Assembly: GCF_025602895.1 (NCBI RefSeq)
Contig: NW_026516208.1
Location: 992,001-1,056,000, forward strand
Origin: Polychytrium aggregatum
Taxonomy: Eukaryota > Chytridiomycota > Chytridiomycetes > Polychytriales
DNA length: 64,000 bases
Direction: 5' to 3'
Part shown: positions 12,282 through 24,406 of the stretch, one piece after another
Layout of the letters: each line of letters begins with the position of its first letter
Position numbering within the stretch: position 1 is the stretch's first letter
The notes under the pieces: generated by a model
Database searches by the model: none
Told to the model about the DNA's origin: nothing
The model's input: only the letters and a program-made list of their open reading frames with translations
Made by a program: the position numbers and the translations under genes

Positions 12282-13732
12282 CTACTCTTGCTTTTCGAGC
12301 AGCTCGAGTCGGCCCATGATGACGGCTTTACTGTTGAGAGGGAATCAGAGGGGACCACAAGGATTCAGGACACCAAGTTAGTCGCTTAGCAGCATGATCG
12401 AGCGACGGCGTCTGTTGTGCAGGTTTGGGCGAGGATGCTCGCTGTGCAAATGCTCACTCCCCAGAGACGCAGTTGGGATTGGCCATCGGGCGCTACAGAC
12501 CTCGTCTCCTGGATCTCGCCTGCCAGGAACACTTCATCCAGTATCGAATACACCTGTCACGCAGTCATGCACGGGTTAGCAATCCGAGGCTCTCGCTGTC
12601 CGCTGCTTCCAGGGCGCCACACAGTCCTCGGACTTCTCACTCCTGCGATCTATACCTTGTAAAAGTTGAAGACCAGATCCAGCTCGCAGACGTTGCGGAA
12701 AAAGGCGTCCAGAACCTCGACAAAAAAGTGGATGCCTTCGAGGTACACCAGGTCATTGTCGTTGATGTCCACGCAGAAGCAAAAGAAGAGTCCAGCGTAG
12801 CGACGATAGACCATCTTGTAGTTGCGGAACTGTGACCGGCCAGCGAGAATCGCACGCGGTATTAGATGGATGTTGGGATGCAGTGCAGTATCTACGATTT
12901 CTGCTTGTCCTGGCGAACAGGATCGAGGCGGCGAGAGTCGTTCCGTGCTAACGTCGACCAAGACGGATATCCGGTCGCCTCTGGATGCCCGGCTTTCATG
13001 CGCCTCATCGAGCACGTAGGCGACTACTGGTACCGCAGAGACTCAACCCTTTGCACTTGCAGTGAGCCCTCTAACATTGTTGGCCGAGATTGCATGCCTC
13101 GGCGCGGTGCTCATGCAGCGCGGCAGGTGAACATTGCCTCCGATACCTTCCAGGACGCAAGACGATGAAGAGTCGGTTCGCCCATCCGAGTTTCTATTGC
13201 TTCCGTCTGTTCTCTACCCGTGTCCATCCATGTCTTCTCCGAATTCCTTGAATGACTTCCCTCGTTTCCGTGCACATTCGCTCCTGTTTCCGTGCATATT
13301 TGCTCCTGTTTCCTTGCATGGCTTGCCAGTTCCTTCCCGGTCCTGCACCCAGAAGCGCGCCGCCCTCTCTTGGCCTCGTGCCCGCTGTGCATATCGATAC
13401 CTCAACAAAGTTGGATTGGTGCTTCTGGTCGCGAGCGGCAATCAGCTTGTGGACTTCGGCCTTCAGCTTCTGACGCTCCTCGTCTTCGAAGGGCATGTAC
13501 CATTTGGACAGCCGTGTTTTGCCTTGTCGGTTCTGAACGAGGATAAATCGAATCTATGTCGGCGAGCCGGAGCGGATGGCGAGCCGGAGCGGATGGCGAG
13601 TGCGTTTGTTAAAGTGAAGGGAGGCCATGGATGCTCCGCGATGTTAACGCCAGGGTCGAGCGAACAGCCAGCAAATAGCAACCGACGCCAGCCGGACGGC
13701 CCTCGCCTGTTCGCAGGCATATGCCTCACCAT
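12282..13732 (-). CDS. APS2: AP-2 adaptor complex sigma subunit
   Basis: This is the small subunit of the clathrin adaptor AP-2, which takes part in endocytosis at the plasma membrane. Five exons, 13732-13730, 13553-13401, 12829-12656, 12553-12501 and 12330-12282, give 143 residues (mammalian AP2S1 has 142). The sequence is collinear with the family: [71 protein letters not shown]. Arg and Val/Leu positions of the dileucine-motif pocket appear kept. The first coding exon is only the ATG, followed at once by GTGAGG; the next exon opens with the Ile codon. The gene diverges from the TFIIA gene across about 700 bp. The GTCTGT donor of exon 4 is unusual. Confidence 0.93.
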
Positions 13733-14441
13733 GGCAACGATGCTCGAGTGCTTGCTTGTTCCTTCTTTGCTGTCGACTCCCGTCTGTTTCGGCTGCGCCT
13801 GCGATTGCTGCTCGGCTGCCAGATGCAGGGGTTGGACGGGGCAGAGCTGGATCAGGCCCTTCTTCCTTCCGTGTTGCGCCCATATCGGCGCTCGACCAGC
13901 CCAGGCCTCACACCCAGCCCGCTCCCATCAAAGCACACCATCGCTGCCCAGCATCCGCACGCACGGCCCACCCTCTCCGTCGTCTCCACCACGATCATCG
14001 GCCGTCCGCGGGGCATGTCTTGGGCCTGCTCTCGCTGCTGTCGATGGGCCTGCAATGCCGCTGGCTGCGCCACGCACACTCCTTCTGCCCAGGACGCCCC
14101 CGCCGCCAAACCCGACCGCACAAAACCCGGCGGCTTTCCTTTGATCTGACCACCTGCCCCCCCCCGGCCGCCTCTGAAGCTGGCTGCCCCTCCCAGCCTG
14201 CCCACTCCGACCAAGCAACCCTCTGACCGGACGCAGGTAAGCGGGCTGAAGGCTGTGTGTCGGTCTCTGCGTTTGTAGCCGGTCCTCCTGTTTCGTTTGT
14301 GGCCGGCCTTGGTCCATCGCCGGACAAACGCTGCCCGAGGAGGAGCCAGCGATCGCCGCTCTCAAAGCCTGTCGCCTGACCATACGTGAGGCCACGGTGG
14401 CCGTCATCCATCCACACATCTGCACGTCTCCTGCGACAGTC
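13733..14441. promoter_or_regulatory. Shared divergent promoter region (AP-2 sigma / TFIIA)
   Basis: A 709-bp interval between two start codons facing away from each other. There is no supported gene inside. No clear TATA element was seen on either strand. Confidence 0.4.
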
Positions 14442-16464
14442 ATGTCCAATTCACAAGTGGTAATGGGCGCTCTCGTCCTGCTGTTTCTCTCGCTGTGTGG
14501 CTCACACATGGGTGCGGCATCGGGCGTGGAACCCCCAAGAACGGCCATGCTTCCTCCGACCATCAGACCATATCGCCGTTGCATGTTCGCAGCTCAGTGC
14601 AAAGGATAAAGCGCGGCATCCGTGTCGCCTGTCCCGTTTGGGATGGCATGTCTTGCCAGCTTTCCGTGGCGGTATCAGCAGGGATGGGGCACTCTCACCA
14701 GACACTCGTCCAGACACCCGCCATCCAGACACTCATCTGGCCCACGGCCCTTCTCCCTTCTCCGCTCTCTGGGGTGTCTTGCCCATATACTGCGGCATAC
14801 ACTGTCGATGTCCAGAACGACGTCTACCAGTGGATCATCAACGACGTTATCCGGAAGTTTCGCGAAAACTACAGCAGTCTCGGCATTCGCGAGTCGGTGC
14901 TGCAAGAACTTCAGCAGGTTGCGACTTTCATTCGCCCTTTCCATTCACCCTTTGCATCGCTGCATCCGCTCCGAGTGATGCGCTGCGCTGCGTCATTCAC
15001 GCCGCCGAGCTCTATCGCCGCTGTGAATCATGCAGTCAGTCACAGTCAGTCGGTCAGTCAACGGGATGGCCATGGCATGGGCCAGTCAATCTGCACGGAT
15101 ACTAATGCTTCGCCCTCTGCAGACATGGGAGCTCAAAGTCCGACAGGCGAAAGTGGCGGATCCGCTATCATCCAATGAGGTATCAAGTGGCCTGTTGCTG
15201 TTCGTCCATGAGCAGTCTTGGCGATTTGGGCTGGACTCTGCCTGCCGCTGTCTTGCTGCTCGCCGAACTTTGTCCTGAATCCTGCGTCCCATGGTCCCAG
15301 GGCGAGCCATACGAAGACGTAGAGAGACTGGCCACCCTCGCTAATGCTGCAGCAGTTGGTAAGTCCATCCTCCCGAATCAGTCTGTAGGACGACAACTGC
15401 TGTGCGGTATGAGACGATGATTCGCCATCGTGAGCAGTGGCTCGTTTCCCACGCCATCTTGCTGATGCACCCGCACCATCCGTTCGGCTGACGCTATCCT
15501 GCGGTTTGCCACAGTTACATCGCAAAACTCGACCGCGGTAAGTGATGCGATTAAAAAGCCACATCTACGACTTGCTTCGAGACGTCGGTGTCAACGCAGA
15601 ACAGGCTCTGAATGGATCTGTTGGTATGCGTACGACGGGCCAAGCAGGATGCCGATGCGAGACTCCATCAGGCATGGGAAAAGAGAAACGCAAAGAAGGA
15701 TCGATGTAAGTGCCAAGCCTGTGTTGTGCCGTGTACGCTGGAATGCAAAGATTACGGCCCTCACGATGATGCATTTGAATACGCCCGAGCTCGGGCCATG
15801 CTGTGGGGTGGCAGCCGATAGAGCCGAGGACTGCGTGCTAACCCTAGACTATATCGATTCATTTGTAGATGGAGACGATGATGATGATGACGATGACGAT
15901 GTAGGTCACGAAATGGCGTCGCTGCACCATACGCCTCCATAGCCGCCGCACATCTCCGTTCTCACTTTGCACCACAACACCGAACGTGGCAGGAGGACGG
16001 CAACGATGATGATATCGGATCGGACCTGGACGACGACGATGATGACGAGGACGACCAAAACTCTGGCGATATTATCCTGTGTCAATATGAAAAGGTGTCG
16101 CGAATCAAGAACAAGTGGAAGTGCATCCTGAAGGACGGCGTCATCAACGCAAATGGAAAGGACTACCTGTTCAACAAGGTTGGTTTCGTGACCGGAGCAA
16201 CTCGTCGGTGTTGGAGCCTGTGCCAGGATCTATCGACATCTCTGCAATGCGCCTTCCGCCGCTCTCGCTTTGTTGACCTTGCGCTCGAGATTCCCCCGCA
16301 GCTGCTCGCCAGCCCTTTCTTCCTCGAAGGGTTGTATGTCTCCCACGCTAACACCCATGCTCGCATCCATGTCCATGCTCGCACTCATATCTACTCCTGC
16401 GACTGGCACGTGTCTTTATCGGTACGACTGCCCTCGCCAGGCCAATGGCGATTTTGAGTGGTAA
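14442..16464 (+). CDS. TOA1: Transcription initiation factor IIA large subunit
   Basis: TFIIA stabilises TBP on promoters for RNA polymerase II. The N-terminal four-helix part is read from 14442-14459, 14816-14917 and 15123-15179: NDVYQWIINDVIRKFREN, then ESVLQELQQTWELKVRQAK. The C-terminal beta-barrel part is read from 15993-16178 and 16441-16464: IILCQYEKVSRIKNKWKC, LKDGVINANGKDYLF and the signature end ANGDFEW. Between them lies an acidic linker with long Asp runs. The middle exons I propose (15301-15358, 15515-15537, 15648-15705, 15848-15900) keep phase and give 192 residues in total, but the linker is not conserved, so they are tentative. 15869 is an alternative start for the last of these. 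The product is shorter than yeast Toa1 (286). Confidence 0.88.
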
Positions 16465-16803
16465 TCGAGGCGTTCGCTGCGTCTCTGGTCTGCCTCGAAC
16501 CGGATGAGCCCGTTCCGGCGGTTTCCGAGATTGCCGACAGTCGGGCGAAAGATGCATCCATGCTCTCATGAATGTAGCTGTGTTTGCCCGTCGTCGCCCG
16601 AGCCCAACCGAAGCTTCCTCTCGTCTTCCCGTTCTTCTCGAGGCCACTGAGATTTGGACTTGCGTTCCGCGACCTGCACATATCCTCGAGTACACATGCG
16701 GTGTGTTCATGGATATGATCATACTCGCTATTCCCATCGTGGAGCCACCAGGGCCATGTCCATGCTCTTTCAAGGGGGGGGGACTCGTGGGGCAGATGCT
16801 TCT
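16465..16803. other. Convergent 3' spacer
   Basis: A 339-bp gap between the stop codons of the TFIIA and histone-fold genes. It contains a run of nine G near 16777. No gene or clear terminator signal was seen. Confidence 0.4.
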
Positions 16804-18121
16804 CTATTCATCGTCATCGCTATCGTCGTCGCCCACATCGCTCAGCTCCTCGCTGTCGTTCTCCATGTCCATCTTGGTCTCTTTGGAGGGTGTTGAAGTC
16901 GAGCTGGACTTGCGCTTGGACGGCACCAGCGACGAGCTTCTGCTTGCATCAACGACACCGGCGACCGACCCGTTGTCGTCGGCATTTTCTTCGCCCTCGT
17001 CCTCGTCCATGGCATCGCCGCCATCGTCGGCATCGTCGGCATCGTCGGCATCGTCAGCATCGTCGTCCTCGTTATCGCTCGCCAAGGCGGCGGATACAAA
17101 CGATGCATCTCCATCCGGAGCACCGTCCTCGTTTTCGCCATCGTGTGCATCAGTGGCATCGCCCTTGGTCCGGAGCTTGTACTGCTTGCGCTTGGCCCGG
17201 TTAGCCTGGACGAAATCTGTTGCGCCGTAACCATGGCATTGCAAGGAGATGGGGGAGGGGGTGTTGAGAGGGAGCGTATGCGATGTTAGCAGAAGGCCGT
17301 CAATGACAGCCGAGGCGGTCTCCGAGATCAAAGCATCTGGTCGCCAAGGGAGAGGCCGTGCAGGGCAACGGCATCCGGCACTTACTCTCGACGCTTGGCT
17401 TGAGCGTCGGGATCATGTCATCAAAGTCGATCATCTCCAGCGCCTTCATGATGTGTGCTCCAGTGATTGTTCGATGGTTCGATTGCTTGGCGACCTCATG
17501 GGCGCTGCGAGCGAGGAGAGGAACGAGCCAAGTCGAGTAGTGGATGAGAGTTAAATGGGATCGGCCTGTGATCTTGGGGTGATGGGCGATCTATCATAAA
17601 TGACTAGATGCGACTGAGAGTTCGAACAAGTTGTGCACTGGGGCAATGACGACAGCAATAACAACGACAGCAACGACAACGATGGTATCGATAACAGCAA
17701 CAGATCTGCAAGAGCACAAGCACAATCACAAGCACAAGCACATAGATCGACATACGTTGCCGCCAGATAGTTGATGAAGACGGTGCATCCTTTTGTCATG
17801 GCCAGCCGAGCATCTTCTCGGACCAGCACCCGCTCGGGGACCTGAATATACGCGGATTCCCCACGAGAGCATTAGCGGTCAGCACCACCGCAACGCCTCT
17901 GAGATGCCCTCGCTCCAATATCCCCGATCGCCTCGATGCAAGCCGATCCTGTTCCTCCTCCTCCTCCTCTCTCCCGCCCGCCCACGGATGACGATGGTGT
18001 CTGGCACGCAGCCCAGCAGCAACACCAAACTGCGGCGACAGATCGCCAAGAGACCGACCACTGTTTTGATGACCCGGCTGATGATAGTGCGAGGGAGATC
18101 CAGATCTTCGATCGAGGTCAT
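16804..18121 (-). CDS. DPB4: Histone-fold protein, DNA polymerase epsilon / CHRAC subunit (Dpb4/POLE3 type)
   Basis: Four exons, 18121-18062, 17841-17756, 17504-17386 and 17216-16804, meet in phase to give 225 residues. The H2B-like histone fold spans about residues 5-95: IEDLDLPRTIISRVIK, VREDARLAMTKGCTVFINYL, AHEVAKQSNHRTITGAHIMK and ALEMIDFDDMIPTL. This order and the Leu-Pro-x-x-x-I/V start match POLE3/Dpb4, which pairs with a Dpb3/CHRAC15 partner in polymerase epsilon and in ISW-type remodellers. A basic stretch (RAKRKQYKLR) leads into a long acidic tail with repeated Ala-Asp-Asp units and an end in DDDSDDDE. Human POLE3 also has an acidic tail, but this one is longer. The donor after residue 20 (GTGGTC) is the weakest junction. 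Confidence 0.88.
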
Positions 18122-18507
18122 TGAGTTTGGCGTGCAGACAGGTACGCTCGATTCGGGATGTGCTCGCTGGAGGGTCCAGTGCAGATCTTGGCCAAAGCGA
18201 GTCGGGAAGGGAGGCTGGCAAGCGGGCGACCAACATGCACCATCCGGCCCCACTGGCGCAAATAGGGCCCTCGCATCCAAGCCCGGTGCAAATGCCGAGT
18301 ACCAATCACATCGCAATCGTCCGCATACGACGGCCACAAACAGCTCGCCGACCAAGCCGTGTTCACAAAATGCCAGAACACATATCCTGGTGTCCTCGGG
18401 ATGAACACATCGACAGTCGCCAATATCACTCAGGATTTCTGTTGTGATCCATGGGGCCAAAGTCATGTCAGCCGGGCTCGTTTGGCGTGGTGACGATCGG
18501 CTCTTGA

Positions 18508-20830
18508 TCAAGTCCCAGAGCCATGCTCAAATCGGCGGCAGATCCTCACGACATCGCCTTCAGCTCCCTGGCTGCTGTTTACACTCCTCCTCCCCATCGG
18601 CTGTGCGCATTCCCATACCTTCTCTTCCTTGATGAGATCGACTGCAGTGGCAAGGCACAGGGCTCGTTAGCGGTCATGAGCAAGCACATTCATCACGCTG
18701 TGCCGGGAAGCAGTCGTACCGAGGTTGTCCAGAACTTTCTGCTGCCTCTCGTAGGCATAGAGGGTATGCTCCAGTGAGGCTAGGAGTTTGAAGTAAGTGC
18801 TCATGAGATCCTTTTGCCTGCCGCATAGCCAAGCGATAAGTGAGACGACCGTGCAGGCGATATTACAAACGACCATGCAGACGACCGTGCAGACGACACC
18901 CCATTCTCAAGTCAATCAAATACTTGCAGACTCAGGTTTGCTCGTTAACCGATGCTGTGATACTGCGGTCCCGCGGTGCGGACGTACCTTTCGGGCAGAT
19001 TGGGCGAGTAGTAGTTGTCGATACCGCACTCCTCCTCTATGATGTCGTCGATAAGCTGGTCCTGGGTGGTTTCCAGCATATCCGTCGTGGTCTTGAGCTG
19101 CTGCTGCGACTCGGCCGTCATTTTGAGAAACGCCAGCGCCTCGTCCTCTCTCTAGATGCAAGTCAGGACGAGGTGAGATGGTCTCCCGAACTGCCTTGAC
19201 GCTCTATCGGCAGTATCTTCGTCAGGGCATCTTCATCAGGCGTATCCTATGTACCTGCTTCCTTCGTGCCGTGCGGATATCCAGGGCATTTTTCGCTCGT
19301 GACGACTGTAGGTTGTTGACGATGACGGCCACAAACAGGCTGACGGATGGGGGTGGCGTCAGCGGCTATCTGTCACCGCCGTTCCCCACCTCCTCCTTCC
19401 AATGCCTCCCTGTTTGATTTGCATGAATCCTGCACTTACTTGAGAAACACAAAGTTCTCCAGAACGATAAATATCGCCGAAAACCACCACACATCTGGCG
19501 CAGTGTCTCTGTTGTCGATGTAGATCGAGCTCCAGGTGTCCAGGGTCAGGATCTGAAAGAGGCGGAAACATGTGCTGCCGAGACTGCCAAAGCGCCGAGG
19601 ATCGACGCTTCCATAAGTGAGGGTGCCAATGACAGTAAAGATATCTACCAGGGGTTGGATGGGATGTCGGTCAGTGCAGTCAAAGTCGCAGTGCGATTAT
19701 AGAGCACAGGCGGCGTGGTGATCCACCTCCAAAGTACTGGAGACCCAAGGACTCACACATGACGACGCCCGCGAGAAGCACAATGTTGCCCATGGCCGGA
19801 ATGGATTTCAGCAGCGTCGTCACAATCACTTGGAGACTCTTCAGAAACGACACCGTTTTGAGCACTCGCAGAACACGGATCACACGAATTGCACGAAAGA
19901 TCTTGAGCGCCTGGAAGAGCCTGGTGTCGTAGCTGCTCGAGGTGATGGCCAGGATTCCAGGCACAAGCCAAGCCAAGAGGCTGGAAACCACAACGAAAAA
20001 GTCTGGGATGGTTCGTGAGCAGCGGGCGGGGAGCGCGAGAGTCAGCGGCGGCAGATGACGGCGACTCCACATCCATGCATGTAACCCTGGGCAAATTCAG
20101 ACCAGTATGCAGCGCATTCTAGCGTCGATCCGGCGGCAGAATTGTGGACACGGCATGAATGTCAGAACGGCCATCTGCATGCTCTTGGCCACGGCCGTTC
20201 CTTACCAAACACATTCCAGCCCGAACGAAAGTAGTCGCGTCCCCAGGCATAGATCTTCAGGACGAACTCGTAGATGTAGATTCCCAGGAAGATCGAGTCC
20301 ACGGCATCCATGTACCAGCCTGCGTGGAGATCGCAATCGACATCAGCGGATGGCTTCCGGGGTGGATGGGAGTGCAAAACAAGAGATCGCATCTACCAGG
20401 CCGTCCTCCGCGACTCGCCAACCCTACCATAACTCACAACCAGATCCGGTGACGTCTCCATCGCCAGCATGGCCGTGTTGAGCAAGATGATAAAGACCAT
20501 AAACAGATTGAATGACGAATGCTGTGTAAAGTCAAAGACGAGGCGCCGGAACGAGTAGTCGTGGCGAAGCTTGACCGAGACAATCTGCGATGCGCCGTCC
20601 GAGAGCGTCGTGAGCGAGTCATGGACCCGATTGTCTCGACCTTCGCTCCCGCGATGAATGTCCTCCTGCGAGAGCTCCTCGTGGCTGGCCACGTCCCAGT
20701 TTGTGTCTAGAATGCCCATGACGAGCTTGGTGCTTGGTGCTTGTGAAGAGTTCTCGAGTCCGAGGGATGTGCCCAAGGCAGATCGATCCTGGCCCCTCCC
20801 GCCAAGAGTTGCCGCCAGTCTCCAGCTCAT
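18508..20830 (-). CDS. CatSper-like six-helix voltage-gated calcium channel
   Basis: Nine phase-consistent exons (20830-20428, 20319-20206, 20002-19757, 19644-19440, 19339-19255, 19151-18988, 18817-18720, 18641-18619, 18567-18508) give 465 residues, or 428 from the ATG at 20719. There is one channel domain: S1 FNLFMVFIILLNTAMLAMET, S2 IFLGIYIYEFVLKIYAW, S3 FFVVVSSLLAWLVPG, S4 with positive residues at every third position (Arg209, 212, 215, 218, Lys221), a pore helix with TLDTW (288-292), and S6 VFLNLFVAVIVNNLQSS. T-x-D-x-W is the CatSper selectivity motif, and CatSper subunits have single domains with helical C-terminal tails. A coiled tail is present here (FLKMTAESQQQLKTTTDMLE). CatSper homologues are known from zoosporic fungi. 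Which subunit this is cannot be told. Confidence 0.85.
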
Positions 20831-21155
20831 GCATCCTGGGCGGTTCAGCCGATACCGCTCTTCGCCAGGCCCGACAGCAGCACTGGCTTCCGCCTATGGA
20901 TACTGGAGCTCACGCGAGTGCTTGAGAAAGGATGGCATCGTTTGCAAGGATGGGTGCCGGCTATTGTGGGCAGCGCCAATCGAGAACAGCAGCGACCGTC
21001 TATGCAGAATTCCCACACTAAACGGTGGCTGGGAGGCCTCGGATGCCTTGACCAGCAGCCTTTGTCCGAAGAATGCGGGTGGAGCATCAAGAGTAGTGTT
21101 TCGGCTCAGCAAGTATACTTCCAAGCGAGGAGCAGCAGCCAGAAACGCAGCGATC
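20831..21155. promoter_or_regulatory. Divergent promoter region (channel / unknown protein)
   Basis: Only 325 bp separate the two start codons (436 bp if the channel starts at 20719). No gene is inside. The compact arrangement suggests co-regulation. Confidence 0.4.
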
Positions 21156-23756
21156 ATGGTTCTGGAGCTGGTCGACATCGAGGGGACGCAAGTCATCGAG
21201 CCCGCCTGGAAGAGAAAGGACGGCGGTGACAACTCCTTTCGGATTCTGATCAACGGAATCCTCGCTGCCGCCAAAGAGGCCCCTATCGACCCCACAGACT
21301 CGTCCGAGGCGCAGAGACTGAAGAAAACCAAATGGTATGTCCAAGCCGGAGAGCCGATGGACGAGACCAAACGCCTTCCATTGACAATGCGGTGCAGCTG
21401 GCTCAACATGCATGCATGCGGACCACTCCAATGCGGATCCGGTTGCTACAAGTCGAGCGCGAGTTGAGAGGGCATCCCCAGAATCCTGACGGAATCTCAG
21501 GCTGCCGCCGCTGGCAGTGCCGCTGCAGAGCCCTCAGTCTCGCCCAAGCACCCATGGCTCCAAGTCCGGGTCTGAAATAAAACGGCTTACAGCGACCCGA
21601 GGTGGGTACAGATCTATGAACAGATCCCGATGGACATGTAGATGTGGAGGATGCTCCTTGCCAGCATGATCTCGATGTATACGATGCTGAGTTACGAAGC
21701 GACATCGCCGCTAATCTCTGGTATGGTATCGCCCAGCGACGGACTCGTTCCCGCTGAAGGAAATGCAGAGCTCAAATCGTCTCAAGAAGCGGCTGAAGGT
21801 CCGTCGCTGTGTAGTTTCATCCGCAAAAGATGTTGTGTTGGACACTGTGACAGCCATCTGGCATATCTGTATGGGTGACTTGCTCATGATTGCTCCCACG
21901 ATTAGTACAATCCAAATGGCAAGTTTATCCTCAGATTCCAGGAACAGGGCATCCTCCAAGAAGCCAGGCTCCGCGAGAGACAAGGTATGGATGGGTGGGG
22001 GCACAATTTGCATCAACAGCTTGCGCAGTGTCGCTGCGTGGTGATGATGGTAGTAGGAGAAGCGGGGAAACCAGCAGCAGCAGTGGTGGTGGTGGTGGTG
22101 CGGCCAACACACTCCCAAACTCATGTGTGCTTTGAAGAACAGAAGCGGCACGCAAGAACGATCAGGGCATCGACTGGACAAGGATCCGGCCTTTGAGCCG
22201 AGACCCACGATTCATGCGATATATCCAAGGGCTCCACGAGCGAGGATTGTAAGTAATATCAGATGCGAGCACAAGTCAAGGGCAGACGGACTCGTGTCGA
22301 CTAACTCTCTGGCTGCTTCCAGATCCATGGCCGATCCCTTTGAAAGCACTCGACTGCCCGAGGCCCAGTCACCCGAAGCCATGATAGGACGCATGACCTT
22401 TGAAAAGTCCCTGGTCGAGAAGGCGCAGAGCTCGCAAGATCTTGGCAAGCTCCCGAGTCTGCCGTCCACGGCCCTCGACATGGACCATCGACGAACAGCG
22501 TATGTCCCGCACGCACTCAATGTGAACGCTCTTGATGCAAACTTGGACTTGTTCGACAGCCGGTTCGGAAACCAAATGGTGGTGTCTGACTGGGCAACGT
22601 AATTCCATTCCAGATTCAAATTCTTTATGCCCAAGAGCGCTCGCGCCGTGCATACAGCCCAAAGCCTTGACGACGAGCCCCATCAGTTCGGTCGTCCACA
22701 AGGACTCGAGGAGGTTCGTTACTGCCTGGCTGGCTGGCTGGCTGGCTGGCTGCACTTGTCGCAAGAGCAGAGAAGATGAGGAGTGTTTGAGACAGCGTCG
22801 TTGACGGCGAGCTGATGTATGCCTGGCGACAATCGAAGGAATCGTCCGAAGAGTTCGTCAAAGCCTTCCGTGACCTGGTTTCGCTTGGGGAAACCGTCCG
22901 CGACAAGAAGCGCAAAGTGGAGCGCGAGACGAAGGAGTTTGGAATATCGAAGCCGACGGTGAGTGGCTCCGTGTCGACGCACCGTCCGTTGGCAAAACAG
23001 CCCGTGACAGCCCGTGTGAGCGACCCGTGCGACTTTTACAAAAGCTGACGCCAGGGATCCGAATCCAGAGCCCAGCTTCGAACGACAACGTGGGCAAGGC
23101 CAAGTCAGATACGACATTGTCCAAGCCAGATACCAGCCGCTCCTTTGCCTCCCGGAGGGTCGTCCGAAAGGTGGGCAAGGGCTGTGCCCAGTGGTGCAGT
23201 TTGGCGGAGGAGGAGCGAGTGCCGGGCTGGGCTCCAGGACCGCCGCGACCCGTCTGCGAGTAGGGAACTCACGCCAATGCCGCTGCAGACGCCCTCGGAG
23301 CTGCACAACGACTTTTACGAGTACCAGAGACAGGAACTGAAGAATCTTCGCGAGACAATCCAGGACCGCAAGACCCGGCGTGTGCAGGCTTGCCGGGATG
23401 CGGCGTCGGTGCTACCCGTCATCGGCATCGTTAAGCGGGACATGGTGCCGATCCGCGAGCGACCCAGGGAGCCGGGCATATCCCAATGGCACAAGCACGT
23501 GGCGCATCTGTGGGTCCCGAACATCGAGGAGGCCGTCAGGGCCTCGATTGCAGAGAAGAAACGGCAGAAGCGAGAGAAGGAGGACGAGGAGAAACGCAAG
23601 GCAGAGCAACGAGCCGCCGCCGCTGCCACCAGCGAGCGAGAGGAAGCCAGCACAGCGACGCACCTGCCCAAGATCCCCCAGGCCGTGCATACACCAGCGG
23701 CCGCAACGACGCAGGTGGCAACCGAGCGACCCGGCTGCGTTGTGCGGTTTTCGTGA
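21156..23756 (+). CDS. Unrecognised conserved-looking basic, helix-rich protein
   Basis: Ten exons keep phase throughout: 21156-21334, 21593-21637, 21771-21798, 21906-21984, 22203-22248, 22323-22499, 22614-22713, 22812-22958, 23045-23170 and 23289-23756, for 464 residues. I do not recognise the family. Visible parts are an N-terminal globular-looking segment (ELVDIEGTQVIEPAWKRKDG), a motif-like stretch around residues 75-130 (WVQIYEQIPMDISNRLKKRL, YNPNGKFILRFQEQGILQEA, DPRFMRYIQGLHERGL), a helical part (MYAWRQSKESSEEFVKAFRD), and a C-terminal block ending in a charged helix (EKKRQKREKEDEEKRKAEQR) and a disordered tail. There is no signal peptide or membrane helix. It shares a short divergent promoter with the CatSper-like channel, so a flagellar role is a reasonable guess but only a guess. 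Confidence 0.65.
22722..22750. repeat. (CTGG)n microsatellite in an intron
   Basis: About six CTGG units within the intron between the 7th and 8th exons of the unrecognised gene. Confidence 0.8.
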
Positions 23757-24406
23757 ATATAGCGGCTACTGGCGTTGCGGACCGACGAACCAGCCGGCTG
23801 GCAATCCCGGAATTCAGGGAGCTCTCGGGGCTGTCGATCTGGTGCGGGGCCGCCTGGCTGGCGCGGCAGAGACCCAGAAGACAGTGGGGACCAGCGCCAC
23901 ACCGTGCTGTGCAATCGCCGTGTCATCCTTGGCAATCCTTGGCAACCAGTGGTGCCCTGTGCGAGCAGGGGATGCACGGAGTGAGCGAGCGAGCACGACG
24001 ACGGGAACCAGCGAGACGCTGCAAGTCAGGGCAAGAGGACACACCTGCGATGAGGAGGGCAAAGAGCAGAGCAAATCGATACGGCCCACCGGCTGAATTG
24101 ATCGCAGCAGTGCGAGTGCAGATCGACGGTGCTCGGCTATCTGGCCAGCAAAACTCAATCCACAAAGGGCACAAGCGATCCGCGTGGCGAAGCGTCCAGT
24201 TTTCCAATGGGCCTATTGTATCCGCACGCATTTCCCCGGAGCGTTCGCCCACCCTCTGTCTCGCATCTTCTGGCTCCTGGCTCTTGCCTGCTCACCACCG
24301 CTGCTGAAAGCCAGCTGCCCGCTCATCGCCGCCCGCTGCCACCTGCCACCCTCTGTTGCCACCTGCCACCCTCCCTGCCCTGTTTCGTTATCTCCGTTTG
24401 TGCATC
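23757..24406. other. Intergenic spacer
   Basis: A 650-bp gap upstream of the transcription-factor-domain gene. A CCACCTGCCACCCTCTGTTGC duplication occurs near 24340-24375. I see no gene and no zinc-cluster exon. Confidence 0.5.

Noticed and set aside
21638-21654. Exon directly after 21637 in the same gene
   Set aside because: It would need an intron of about 17 nt. The exon at 21771 fits phase and protein sequence.
22598-22613. 15-nt intron in the unrecognised ten-exon gene
   Set aside because: Too short for spliceosomal removal. A GTATGT donor at 22500 gives a normal 114-nt intron and keeps the phase.
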